In this document: in pieces, positions 53,010 to 60,692 of the stretch
Position numbering within the stretch: position 1 is the stretch's first letter
How the letters are laid out: every line of letters starts with the position of its first letter
From: Halogranum gelatinilyticum
GTDB taxonomy: Archaea; Halobacteriota; Halobacteria; Halobacteriales; Haloferacaceae
Direction: 5' to 3'
Length of the DNA: 64,000 nucleotides
Assembly: GCF_900103715.1 (NCBI RefSeq)
Contig: NZ_FNHL01000009.1
Location: 1-64,000, forward strand
Notes under the pieces: generated by a model
Told to the model about the DNA's origin: nothing
What the model saw: the letters and a program-made list of their open reading frames with translations, nothing else
The model's database searches: none
Position numbers and translations under genes: made by a program

Positions 53010-53693
53010 GTGGAGTCCCCATTCGAGATTTTAGGGATCGACGCGGACGCGAGCGACGAGGAGATCGTCGCCGCATACCGCCAGCGGGTGAAGGAAGCCC
53101 ATCCCGATCAGGGCGGGTCCGCCGCCGAGTTCCAGCGCGTCCGAGCGGCCTACGAGGAACTCCAGCAGGGCTACCAGCCCGACGCGCTCGACGTCGCCGA
53201 CGCTGTCGACCAGACGACGAACGGCGAGTCCGACGGAACTGACGACCCGGCGACGGCCGACGCCCGAGAGCCCAGCGGCCCGCATATCGAATATCTCAAC
53301 TTCGAGACCTTCAGCGACCACGGCTGGGACCTCGGCGACGACGACCTGTTCGAGAAGGCCGCCGCGGCTGACCTCGCGCCCGAGGACTACGGCGTGTTCT
53401 CCTACGACGACGGCCGAAACCTCCTCCAGTCGGCCGAAGACTGCGGCTACTCGTGGCCCTTCGCCTGCCGCGGCGGCGCGTGCGCGAACTGTGCGGTCGC
53501 CGTCGTCGAAGGCGAAGTCGAGATGCCCTCGAACCACATCCTCTCCCAAGAGATGGTCGACCGCGGCATCCGACTCTCCTGCATCAGCGAACCCATTTCG
53601 GACGAACTGAAGGTCATCTACAACATCAAACATCTGCCCGGTCTCGACGACCTCCGCCTGCCACCCCAGCAGTTCGGTGGCGCGAACGACTGA
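53010..53693 (+). CDS. J-domain/2Fe-2S ferredoxin fusion
   Basis: 227 residues from a GTG start. Residues 1-60 form a DnaJ-like J domain (SPFEILGIDADASDEEIVAA, HPD at 31-33). After a linker, residues 95-215 are a halobacterial plant-type 2Fe-2S ferredoxin, with the acidic insert (YLNFETFSDHGWDLGDDDLF) and cluster ligands Cys153, Cys158, Cys161 and Cys191 (CRGGACANC, LSCIS). Such fusions could dock Hsp70 to iron-sulfur client handling. Longer upstream frames are inside the PadR promoter. Confidence 0.9.
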   Translation: MESPFEILGIDADASDEEIVAAYRQRVKEAHPDQGGSAAEFQRVRAAYEELQQGYQPDALDVADAVDQTTNGESDGTDDPATADAREPSGPHIEYLNFETFSDHGWDLGDDDLFEKAAAADLAPEDYGVFSYDDGRNLLQSAEDCGYSWPFACRGGACANCAVAVVEGEVEMPSNHILSQEMVDRGIRLSCISEPISDELKVIYNIKHLPGLDDLRLPPQQFGGAND

Positions 53694-53699
53694 ATTCGG

Positions 53700-54041
53700 C
53701 TGATCGTCGACCTCTCTAATTCGGGTGAGGTATTCGTCGATAGAGGTCGACGAACGGTCAAAGTCGAGACCGAGTCCAGTGTCCCAAAGAAGCGTGTGCA
53801 GGACATCGGCGTTCGTCGACGACGAGAGGCAGTTCACGTATCAAGTCTGAACGCCGAGTGTCGCCTGTTCTGTTTCGTTGATTACGAACTTCGCGAGCGT
53901 CGTCTGGCCAGCACCGGAAAGCCCGGTGATGAGTGTGTCCTCACCCGATTCGCCGCGTTGATTGGAGCAAGGAGCGAGGACAGATGTCCAATGTTCGAGA
54001 TCACTGACCACTTCCTCACGTGAACCGAGCAGCCAGATTTG
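53700..54041 (-). pseudogene. Remnant of an AAA/Orc1-Cdc6-type ATPase
   Basis: Reading the minus strand in one frame gives WLLGSREEVVSDLEHWTSVL, then a P-loop GLSGAGQTTLAKFVINETEQ with Lys replaced by Gln, a TGA stop, and then YVNCLSSSTNADVLHTLLWD and DEYLTRIREVDDQ before the frame runs into the ferredoxin gene. This is the order of the N-terminal half of Orc1/Cdc6-like and related haloarchaeal ATPases. The C-terminal two thirds are gone, so it is a decayed fragment. Confidence 0.68.
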
Positions 54042-54082
54042 TCAGGAGAAGATTAATATCTGGTTGAATAAAATGTCAGCTC

Positions 54083-55174
54083 ATGTCGAAGGTTTCTGTA
54101 TTACTCGTCGCTGTCTTGGTTCTCCTCGCGGGATGCACGGGTGCCAGCCCGACCGGTACACCAGACAGTGGAGAAGACGAGACCACGGTAGTCTCCGAAG
54201 AAGAGACTGCGACACAATCAGAGACACGCACGGAGACCGAAACTGCCACAGCCACGCCAGAACCGACTGCGACGGCGACACCCGAACCAGAGATTGAGAA
54301 CCCGTGGGGCCAGAGCATCGTCGTCGTGGGTATCGACCAGACGGTGAATCCGGACAGAAACGTCACACCGCTGGTCAGACAGGCACTGGAGTACTGGGAG
54401 AACAACAGCGAGCAATACGGTAGCTACTCGATTGACTACCGACTCGTACCGGACCGACGACAGCCCGACATCGAGATTCAATTCGTCGACGACATCGCAG
54501 ACTGCGGCCCAGACTACACTGTCGACACGGTCGGATGCGCACCCGTCATCGATCCTGACGCAGAAGCAGATCTCTCTACTCCAGTTCAAGTCGAGGCAGG
54601 TTACAACAACAATAGCACTCTTCTCATCCTAAAACACGAGTTGGGACACACTCTCGGGCTGGAACATTCTTCGACGCCATCGTTCATGACCGAGTCTGAT
54701 TTCCACTACACGTTACCAAAGCCGGATGTAACCGACCGCTACTATCCGTGGAAGACGTCGAACTTCACCGTCTACGTTGATGACTCGAACGTCAGTGAGT
54801 TCAATCAAGACGAGTATCGCGAACAGATTGAACACGCAGTAACCTACTACGAAGATGACCCGAAGGGGATGCCGTCGAACCTGTCGTTCACCTTCGTCGA
54901 CGACCGGGCCAACGCGACACTCGTCGTCACCTACAGAGACGACGTTGACGACCCGAAATCGTCAGTGAGAACGTACGGATACGACCCGGACGGAGATGAT
55001 GCACTAGAGTACTACACAGACGCGACCATCTACATCGAAGACCTTGAACACGACCGAGTCGCGTATCACGTCGGCTACTGGATCGGCATGATAACGGTTG
55101 CCGATGACCGTTCTGACCTCCCTCCACCGTTACAGGAGGATGGAGCGAACCCTGAAGACCATTGGTGGGACTGA
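54083..55174 (+). CDS. Lipoprotein with metzincin-type and degenerate second domain
   Basis: 363 residues. A signal with lipobox (SVLLVAVLVLLAGC) precedes a Thr/Glu/Pro-rich stalk (about 20-70). The first domain (about 75-215) ends in HELGHTLGLEH (185-195) with a later SFMTES as Met-turn, the zinc motif of matrixin-like metalloproteases. A second similar domain (about 230-345) has YHVGYWIGM at the matching place, so zinc ligands and catalytic Glu are lost. Anchored at the cell surface. Lower G+C than the flanks; the start has the lipobox in the proper position. Confidence 0.82.
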   Translation: MSKVSVLLVAVLVLLAGCTGASPTGTPDSGEDETTVVSEEETATQSETRTETETATATPEPTATATPEPEIENPWGQSIVVVGIDQTVNPDRNVTPLVRQALEYWENNSEQYGSYSIDYRLVPDRRQPDIEIQFVDDIADCGPDYTVDTVGCAPVIDPDAEADLSTPVQVEAGYNNNSTLLILKHELGHTLGLEHSSTPSFMTESDFHYTLPKPDVTDRYYPWKTSNFTVYVDDSNVSEFNQDEYREQIEHAVTYYEDDPKGMPSNLSFTFVDDRANATLVVTYRDDVDDPKSSVRTYGYDPDGDDALEYYTDATIYIEDLEHDRVAYHVGYWIGMITVADDRSDLPPPLQEDGANPEDHWWD

Positions 55175-55175
55175 T

Positions 55176-55391
55176 TCAAAAGAGTTTCTGCGTCGTGTAG
55201 ACGGTAGCACCGTTCTCGTTTTCGATGATGTAGATGCCGACGCTGATGTCATCCCACTCAGGCGTAAGGACGTTCTGCCGGTACCCGGTCGGGTTCATCC
55301 ACTGGTACATCAGTCCGTTAGCGAACTACTGTTCGTTGGTGTAGTAGTGTTCCCGACAGAGGTAGGACAGTCGTCTCCCAGTCTCTTGTAG
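55176..55391 (-). pseudogene. Remnant of a CAP (SCP/PR-1) domain gene
   Basis: The minus-strand frame ending TTTTGA reads FANGLMYQWMNPTGYRQNVL, TPEWDDISVGIYIIENENGA and TVYTTQKLF, the C-terminal half of a CAP domain (family pattern W-MNSPGHR-NIL-P.-IGVG--Y-TQ-F). One in-frame TAG separates it from upstream CAP-like residues (REHYYTNEQ). No start or N-terminal half is present. Decayed fragment of an exported protein. Confidence 0.65.
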
Positions 55392-55486
55392 CGACTTCCC
55401 ACCGTCTCCCCCGAGTTACGAGATGAGAGCGGGGGCTATCTTGGGGAGATAGCAGCAAGGCTCTCCGAAATAGTGTCGCAAGGAAG

Positions 55487-55661
55487 TGGGGTCGGAGGGA
55501 TTTGAACCCCCGATCGACTGATATCTCCGGTTTGCCTCGGTACTCCAGAGGGTCGTCAACGCGAACCGATGATCAGTCGGTCGCTCGGAATATCAGTCTG
55601 GAGTTCGTCACCGGGCGTTACCTCTGGAGTCAGTCGCCATGCCGGGCTTGGCCACGACCCC
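55487..55661 (-). tRNA. tRNA-Trp (CCA) with 101-nt intron
   Basis: Acceptor GGGGTCG/CGACCCC with discriminator A; D arm GCCA/TGGC; anticodon stem ACTGA/TCAGT; T-loop TTCAAAT. The anticodon loop CTCCAGA carries CCA. The intron (55523-55623) lies after position 37; flanks form a bulge-helix-bulge of CTCC/GGAG with bulges AGA and ATA, giving a 74-nt mature tRNA. CCA is not encoded. Haloarchaeal pre-tRNA-Trp introns are known to contain a C/D box guide; GTGACGA and CTGA words fit. Confidence 0.93.
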
Positions 55662-55703
55662 TTGCATGTCCACGTATGGCGAATTGCCTAAAAGGGGTTT
55701 CGG

Positions 55704-55925
55704 TTAACGGTCGGTGTCGGCCCAGTCACAGTCTTGGCATTTGTAGGCTGTCACGAACTCCGTCACGCTCGGCATATAGCCGACGGAGAGGACGTTGCCG
55801 CCACAGTCGGGGCAGTCGCGGTCGGCGTCCTCGATGGGTTCGGCCTCCATCGGCCGTTCACCCTCGACGAGTTCGGCGAGTCGTTTCGGCGTCACCATCC
55901 GTCCCTGCACGACGCGGTTGCTCAT
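55704..55925 (-). CDS. Haloarchaeal zinc-ribbon protein (DUF5795-like)
   Basis: 73 residues beginning MSNRVVQGRMVTPKRLAELV. One zinc ribbon is formed by CPDCGG (about 46) and CQDCDWADTD at the end. I recall this as the DUF5795-type haloarchaeal family, with the name held loosely. An upstream in-frame ATG would add eight residues and is less likely. It is next to the DUF5794-type membrane protein gene, and the two recur together, suggesting a shared but unknown role. Confidence 0.8.
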   Translation of the reverse strand: MSNRVVQGRMVTPKRLAELVEGERPMEAEPIEDADRDCPDCGGNVLSVGYMPSVTEFVTAYKCQDCDWADTDR

Positions 55926-56003
55926 ACGGGCGAGAGTAGGTCCACCCACCTAAGAGCACCGTCAGCGGTACGGGGTGGCGAGAGGGGGCGAGTCAGTCCG
56001 CGT

Positions 56004-56972
56004 TCAGAGCCACGGCGCGCGTGCCTCGTCCTGACTCGGGTAGTCGTAGCCGCTGGCGTCGGAGTCGTCCGACGGGTCGTCGGAACCGTCCACGTCCTCC
56101 GGGTCCTCGGCAGCGGCCGCATCCACGTCGTCCGCGCCGTCTTCGACGTCGACACCGGCGACGGCAGCTTCGGTCGGGTCGTCGCCACCGTCGGTCAGTG
56201 CCGGGTCCAGGTCGGCCGCTTCGGGCACGTCGAGCTCCGAACCGGGGTCGAACGAGAACACGGCCGTCACGCAGAGGACGACGAGCGCGATGGGCGCGTC
56301 GGCCGGGATACCGGGCACCTGCAGCACCGACAGTGCCAGCATTCCGAGGGCAACCGAACTCCCGAAGCGGAACAGGTCGATGTCGACCGCACCGCGCAGC
56401 CGCGGGCCGAGCAGTGCCACCGAGAGCGCAAAGGCGATACCGACGCCGACGGCGGCGACGGCCGGGACAATGACCGCCGGATCCGTCTGCAGTTGGACCT
56501 CGGACGGTACCGACTCGAAACTCGCGACGAGACCGAGTCCGATGATGGCACCGGGACTCGGGAGATACTCGCCGACCTTCGAGGAGGCCGTCTTCGCGGC
56601 GATGGCGAGGATGACGATGCCCGCGAAGCGGTGGAAGATATCGAAGTTCAGGAACTCGGCCAGCGTCTGGGCGAGCATGGCTTCGACGGCCGCGACGGGT
56701 AGGAGAATCGCACCGAGCATGAGAACGGCCATCGCCTGTTCGCGTGGCGAGCCGTCCATCTCGGCGAGGATGACCGCCACCGTGGCCGAGCCACCGAAGA
56801 TGAGGAGACCTGCCTCGAGGACGTCGACGGGGTTCTGGAGCGCGCCAGCGATGATGAGGGCAGGGAAGATACCGTCGACGAGTGGGAGACCCATGACGGT
56901 CGCGAGCAGCTTGGTCGCGCCGCCGACCTGCTGTTCGAGTCTGAGGGCTACAGGGTGCTGTGAGACACTCAT
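56004..56972 (-). CDS. Haloarchaeal membrane protein (DUF5794-like)
   Basis: 322 residues with about seven or eight membrane helices in the first 235 residues (KLLATVMGLPLVDGIFPALI, VLEAGLLIFGGSATVAVILA, GIVILAIAAKTA, VVLCVTAVFSF), then an 80-residue strongly acidic tail that ends in SGYDYPSQDEARAPWL, which looks like a short conserved peptide. No transport signature is recognised. It resembles the DUF5794 family, held loosely. Located beside the zinc-ribbon gene on the same strand. Confidence 0.8.
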   Translation of the reverse strand: MSVSQHPVALRLEQQVGGATKLLATVMGLPLVDGIFPALIIAGALQNPVDVLEAGLLIFGGSATVAVILAEMDGSPREQAMAVLMLGAILLPVAAVEAMLAQTLAEFLNFDIFHRFAGIVILAIAAKTASSKVGEYLPSPGAIIGLGLVASFESVPSEVQLQTDPAVIVPAVAAVGVGIAFALSVALLGPRLRGAVDIDLFRFGSSVALGMLALSVLQVPGIPADAPIALVVLCVTAVFSFDPGSELDVPEAADLDPALTDGGDDPTEAAVAGVDVEDGADDVDAAAAEDPEDVDGSDDPSDDSDASGYDYPSQDEARAPWL

Positions 56973-56978
56973 TCGGGG

Positions 56979-57152
56979 CTAGCGGCCGTCACCATCGGCC
57001 AAACGGCGATAGGAACGCAACTCCCCCAAGGTGGCGTCGTCTCCGCCGAGGAACTCCTGTTTAAATGTCCGCCACATCGCTGTAAATTTGACGCCGGATA
57101 CGGGGGTCGTCTGACCGGCAATACGCGATGCGACAAGACTGTCGGAGTTCAT
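56979..57152 (-). CDS. Small basic/acidic protein, 57 aa
   Basis: 57 residues beginning MNSDSLVASRIAGQTTPVSG and continuing VKFTAMWRTFKQEFLGGDDA and TLGELRSYRRLADGDGR. A TATA box (GTTTATTA, 57183-57176) lies 24-31 bases before the ATG, supporting a leaderless start. It ends six bases before the DUF5794-like gene start, so it could form an operon leader. No motif recognised. Confidence 0.55.
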   Translation of the reverse strand: MNSDSLVASRIAGQTTPVSGVKFTAMWRTFKQEFLGGDDATLGELRSYRRLADGDGR

Positions 57153-57461
57153 ATCCAAACATCGTGGGAGTGAAGTAATAAACGTTGTGTGGGACATGAC
57201 CGCACGTGCCAACAGAATCCGCGAGACAGTATTTAAATGAGAATTGAGATGGTTAGGAACTCGTGAGATAAGCCGACGATTCGTCACTGTCCGCTGTCGA
57301 CTACGGTGATTATTGCGGCACAACCGGGGCCGGCGCGCGCCTCGGCACGTTCACGAGCGTTGTATGCACCGACGTGAATATTCTCTCCCCTAGCACTGAG
57401 ACGACCACGCACGGACGTGCCATCTCGCAACGTTTTTGACGCCCCACGGTTCACGATTTAT
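57153..57461. other. 309-bp divergent spacer upstream of guaB
   Basis: It holds the minus-strand TATA box near 57176-57183 and, on the plus strand, a strong TATA-like TATTTAAATG near 57229-57238 about 225 bases before guaB, so either a long leader or an unseen small transcript. Closer to guaB, GATTTATATGG overlaps the start. No riboswitch-like fold is evident to me. Confidence 0.45.
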
Positions 57462-58958
57462 ATGGCGAACGACGTTCCCGAACGAGAACCCTTTTCGGAG
57501 AAACTCCGCGTACCCGAGTCGCTGACCTTCGACGACGTGCTGCTCCGCCCGATGGAGAGCCGTGTCGAACCCGACGACGCAGACGTGTCGACGCGCGTCT
57601 CGACCAACGTCGAACTCAACATCCCCATCCTCTCGGCCGCGATGGACACCGTCACCGAGAGCGACATGGCCATCGGGATGGCCCGCGAGGGCGGGCTCGG
57701 CGTCCTGCACCGTAACATGGACATCGAGGCGATGGTCGAGGAGATCTCGCGCATCAAGCGCGCCGACGAACTCGTCATCTCCCGCGAGGACGTCGTCACG
57801 GCGAACGCGAGCCAGACCATCAGCGAGGTCGACCTGATGATGGAGCGCGCTGGCGTCTCCGGCGCGCCTGTCGTCGACGATGACGACACGGTCCTGGGCA
57901 TCATCTCCGGCACCGACATCCGTCCCTACCTCGAGGTCGGCGAGTCCGACGCCGTCCGTGAGGCCATGACCGACGAGGTCATCACCGCGGGTGCGGACGT
58001 GACCGCTCGCGAGGCGCTCGAACTCATGTACGACTACAAGATCGAGCGCGTCCCCATCGTCGACGACGAGGACCGGCTGATCGGTCTCGTCACGATGCAG
58101 GGCATCCTCCAGCGTCGCGAACACGAGAACGCCGCCCGCGACGACGAGGACAAGCTCCTCTGTGGCGTCGCCGTCGGCCCGTTCGACGAGGAGCGCGCCG
58201 CCGCCGCCGACGAGGCCGGTGCGGACGTCCTCTTCATCGACTGCGCACACGCGCACAACCTGAACGTCATCGACGCCGCCCGCGCCATCGCGGAGACCGT
58301 CGAGGCCGACGTCGTCGTCGGCAACATCGGCACCCGCGAAGCAGCGAAGGAGGTCGTCGGCTTCGCCGACGGCGTCAAGGTCGGCATCGGTCCCGGCTCC
58401 ATCTGTACGACCCGCGTCGTCTCCGGCTCGGGGATGCCGCAGATTTCGGCCGTCGCCGAGGTCGCCGACGTCGCCGGTCCCGAGGGCGTCCCGGTCATCG
58501 CCGACGGTGGCATCCGCTACTCCGGTGACGCCATCAAGGCCGTCGCCGCCGGAGCCGACGCCGTCATGCTCGGCTCCTACTTCGCCGGTACGGACGAAGC
58601 TCCCGGCCGCGTCATCACGATGAACGGCAAGAAGTACAAGCAGTACAGAGGCATGGGCAGCGTCGGCGCGATGAAGTCCGGCGGCGGCGACCGCTATCTC
58701 AAGGACGAACCCGAGGACGAGGAGTACGTCCCCGAGGGTGTCGAGGCCGCGACGCCGTACAAGGGCACGCTCGCCTCCGAACTCCACCAGCTCGTCGGCG
58801 GGATGCAGTCCGGTATGGGCTACGTCGGTGCCGAGACCATCCCGGCGTTCAAGGAGAAGTCCGAGTTCGTCCGCGTCTCCGCGGCCGGCCAGACCGAGGG
58901 CCACCCGCACGACGTGATGATCACGGACGAGGCGCCGAACTACAGCCCGAACGAGTAA
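57462..58958 (+). CDS. guaB: Inosine-5'-monophosphate dehydrogenase
   Basis: 498 residues, the family length. Order: N-terminal barrel half (VPESLTFDDVLLRPMES, about 18-34), two CBS domains (about 100-215), then the catalytic half with GPGSICTTRVVSG (catalytic Cys near 313), IADGGIRYSGDAIKAVAAGA and the KYKQYRGMGSVGAM flap. It oxidises IMP to XMP with NAD in GMP synthesis. The start at 57462 matches the family; a longer frame adds 15 non-coding-looking residues. Confidence 0.96.
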   Translation: MANDVPEREPFSEKLRVPESLTFDDVLLRPMESRVEPDDADVSTRVSTNVELNIPILSAAMDTVTESDMAIGMAREGGLGVLHRNMDIEAMVEEISRIKRADELVISREDVVTANASQTISEVDLMMERAGVSGAPVVDDDDTVLGIISGTDIRPYLEVGESDAVREAMTDEVITAGADVTAREALELMYDYKIERVPIVDDEDRLIGLVTMQGILQRREHENAARDDEDKLLCGVAVGPFDEERAAAADEAGADVLFIDCAHAHNLNVIDAARAIAETVEADVVVGNIGTREAAKEVVGFADGVKVGIGPGSICTTRVVSGSGMPQISAVAEVADVAGPEGVPVIADGGIRYSGDAIKAVAAGADAVMLGSYFAGTDEAPGRVITMNGKKYKQYRGMGSVGAMKSGGGDRYLKDEPEDEEYVPEGVEAATPYKGTLASELHQLVGGMQSGMGYVGAETIPAFKEKSEFVRVSAAGQTEGHPHDVMITDEAPNYSPNE

Positions 58959-59055
58959 GCGCGTCGCTCGTCGTTCTCAGTTTCTCTCCGCTGTTCTCGT
59001 TTCTCGACTCGTCTTCTCTGGTTTCTCTTCAGCTTTCGCACTCTCGAACCCGCCG

Positions 59056-59181
59056 TCAGAGTCCCTTCCCGCCGGACTCGCACCGCGGGCTACAGTAGCC
59101 CGTCGCGACCGCGTTCGAGCCGTCCAGCGCGCGGTACGTCTCGCCACAGTGCTGACAGTCGTAGTCGTCGAAGGCAGTCAT
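59056..59181 (-). CDS. Small zinc-finger protein, 41 aa
   Basis: A 41-codon frame MTAFDDYDCQHCGETYRALD followed by GSNAVATGYCSPRCESGGKG. CQHCG (9-13) and CSPRC (30-34) form a treble-clef-like zinc pair. It is typical of haloarchaeal micro-proteins. It lies between guaB (convergent) and a truncated Tat lipoprotein frame upstream on the same strand. Confidence 0.68.
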   Translation of the reverse strand: MTAFDDYDCQHCGETYRALDGSNAVATGYCSPRCESGGKGL

Positions 59182-59184
59182 GAG

Positions 59185-59403
59185 TCACCACGATATCGTC
59201 GCCGAGTCGCCAAATCCGTTGGGTCCGTCAGAACAGACAGTACCGCCCGCCGCCGACGGTGCAAGACTCGACCGCGCTGGCGTGCGGCCGACGTGGGTCC
59301 ACGACCCCGAGACGTCGCGGTCGGTCGCGGGAGAGAGACAGCCAGCGGCACTCGCGAGCAGGCCGCTGCCCGCGGTCGCGAGAAACGTGCGTCGGGAGGG
59401 CAT
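59185..59403 (-). pseudogene. Truncated Tat lipoprotein (5' remnant)
   Basis: 72 residues. The first 24 form a textbook twin-arginine lipoprotein signal (PSRRTFLATAGSGLLASAAG, lipobox Cys), then SGSWTHVGRTPARSSLAPSA, which looks like the beginning of a PQQ beta-propeller-type extracellular domain, after which the frame ends in unrelated sequence three bases before the zinc-finger gene. The several hundred residues expected are absent, so this is most likely a gene start left by a deletion. A short functional lipoprotein is the alternative. Confidence 0.5.
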
Positions 59404-59487
59404 CGGCTCGGCGTTCGTGACAGCCGGCAATAACCCCACCGTTCGAGGGAACGAATTAATAGTCATGTACAACGTCGATACATACTA

Positions 59488-60585
59488 ATGGACTCTGCGG
59501 AGCTACGGGGAGCACTGGAGGACGCCGGTCTCTCGCAGTATCAGGCGGAGGCGTACACCGCGCTTCTGCGACTCGGCTCGGCGAGCGCGACGGAACTCGC
59601 CGACGCGTGCGCCGTGCCGACGGCGCGCATCTACGACGTGCTCCGCGACCTCGAGACGAAGGGCTACATCGAGACGTACGACCAAGAGAGCCTGCACGCT
59701 CGCGCACACGACCCCGACGACGTGCTTTCGGACCTCAGGGACCGAGCGGACCTCCTCTCCGACGCGGCCGAGGAGATCGAGAAACGCTGGGAGGAGCCGG
59801 AGGTCGACCCCCACAAGGTCAGCATCGTCAAGCGCTTCGAGACGGTCTTCGACCGCGCGGCGGCGACCATCCGCAACGCCGAAGACGAGGTCCAACTGGC
59901 GGCGACGCCCGACCAGTTCCACGCGCTGCGACCCGCGCTCGCCGCCGCGTACGACAACGGTGCCATCGTCAACGTCTCGGTACACACCGACCCCACCGAG
60001 GAGAACCAGGACGTCCCGGTCGACGACCTCGAAGGCGTCGTCACCGAACTCCGTCACCGGAACCTGCCGACGCAGTTCGTCGCGCTCGTCGACCGCACGG
60101 AGACCTGCTTCGCCCCGCACGCGGCCTCGCTGAACGAGTACGGCGTCCTCGTCGACGACTACACGCTCACCTACGTCTTCCACTGGTATTTCCAGACCTG
60201 CCTCTGGGAGGTCTGGGACGTGATCTACGACGGCAGGCCGACCGACCCGCCGCTGCCCTACTCGGACATCCGGCGGTTCGTCCGCGACATCGAGCCGTTG
60301 CTCGACGAGGGCGCGGAGCCGACCGTGACGGTCGAGGGCTTCTCGACGGAGACCGGAGAGCGGACGACGCTCACCGGGCAGGTGACCGACCTGTTCTACC
60401 AGGGGAAGGGTGCCGTCGAGGGGATTCCCTCGCTCCCGCAGCTGGCTGGACAGGTCGCCATCCACGTCCGGACGGACGAGCGAACCGTCGTCGTCGGCGG
60501 CTGGGGGTCCGTGCTGGAGGAGGTCGAAGCGACGCGTATCACGCTCGAGGCGGTCGACGAACCACAGAAAGTCGTCGAACGGTAG
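59488..60585 (+). CDS. TrmB-family transcriptional regulator, long form
   Basis: 365 residues. The winged helix (about 1-75: LRGALEDAGLSQYQAEAYTA, CAVPTARIYDVLRDLETKGY) is followed by a coiled region and the C-terminal TrmB effector domain (about 110-350) that in other members binds sugars or other metabolites. A TATA-like TTAATAG lies about 30-35 bases upstream. It is monocistronic; targets are not evident, but sugar or central-carbon control is the usual role. Confidence 0.88.
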   Translation: MDSAELRGALEDAGLSQYQAEAYTALLRLGSASATELADACAVPTARIYDVLRDLETKGYIETYDQESLHARAHDPDDVLSDLRDRADLLSDAAEEIEKRWEEPEVDPHKVSIVKRFETVFDRAAATIRNAEDEVQLAATPDQFHALRPALAAAYDNGAIVNVSVHTDPTEENQDVPVDDLEGVVTELRHRNLPTQFVALVDRTETCFAPHAASLNEYGVLVDDYTLTYVFHWYFQTCLWEVWDVIYDGRPTDPPLPYSDIRRFVRDIEPLLDEGAEPTVTVEGFSTETGERTTLTGQVTDLFYQGKGAVEGIPSLPQLAGQVAIHVRTDERTVVVGGWGSVLEEVEATRITLEAVDEPQKVVER

Positions 60586-60692
60586 GCCATCTGATGTGTG
60601 AATCCCAAGAGACAACAGCTAAGGGGTATTTTCATATACTCGCACATAACATAAGAGGCCGTGAGTGTTGACACGGCACCACTGTCCGACAA

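Noticed and set aside
53031-53837. 268-codon minus-strand frame starting MNCLSSSTNADVL
   Set aside because: Only its first 45 codons (53700-53837) have meaning, as part of the decayed ATPase; the rest is antisense to the ferredoxin gene.
57239-57461. Possible purine riboswitch before guaB
   Set aside because: No three-way junction or conserved purine-aptamer words could be found; such riboswitches are not expected in haloarchaea.
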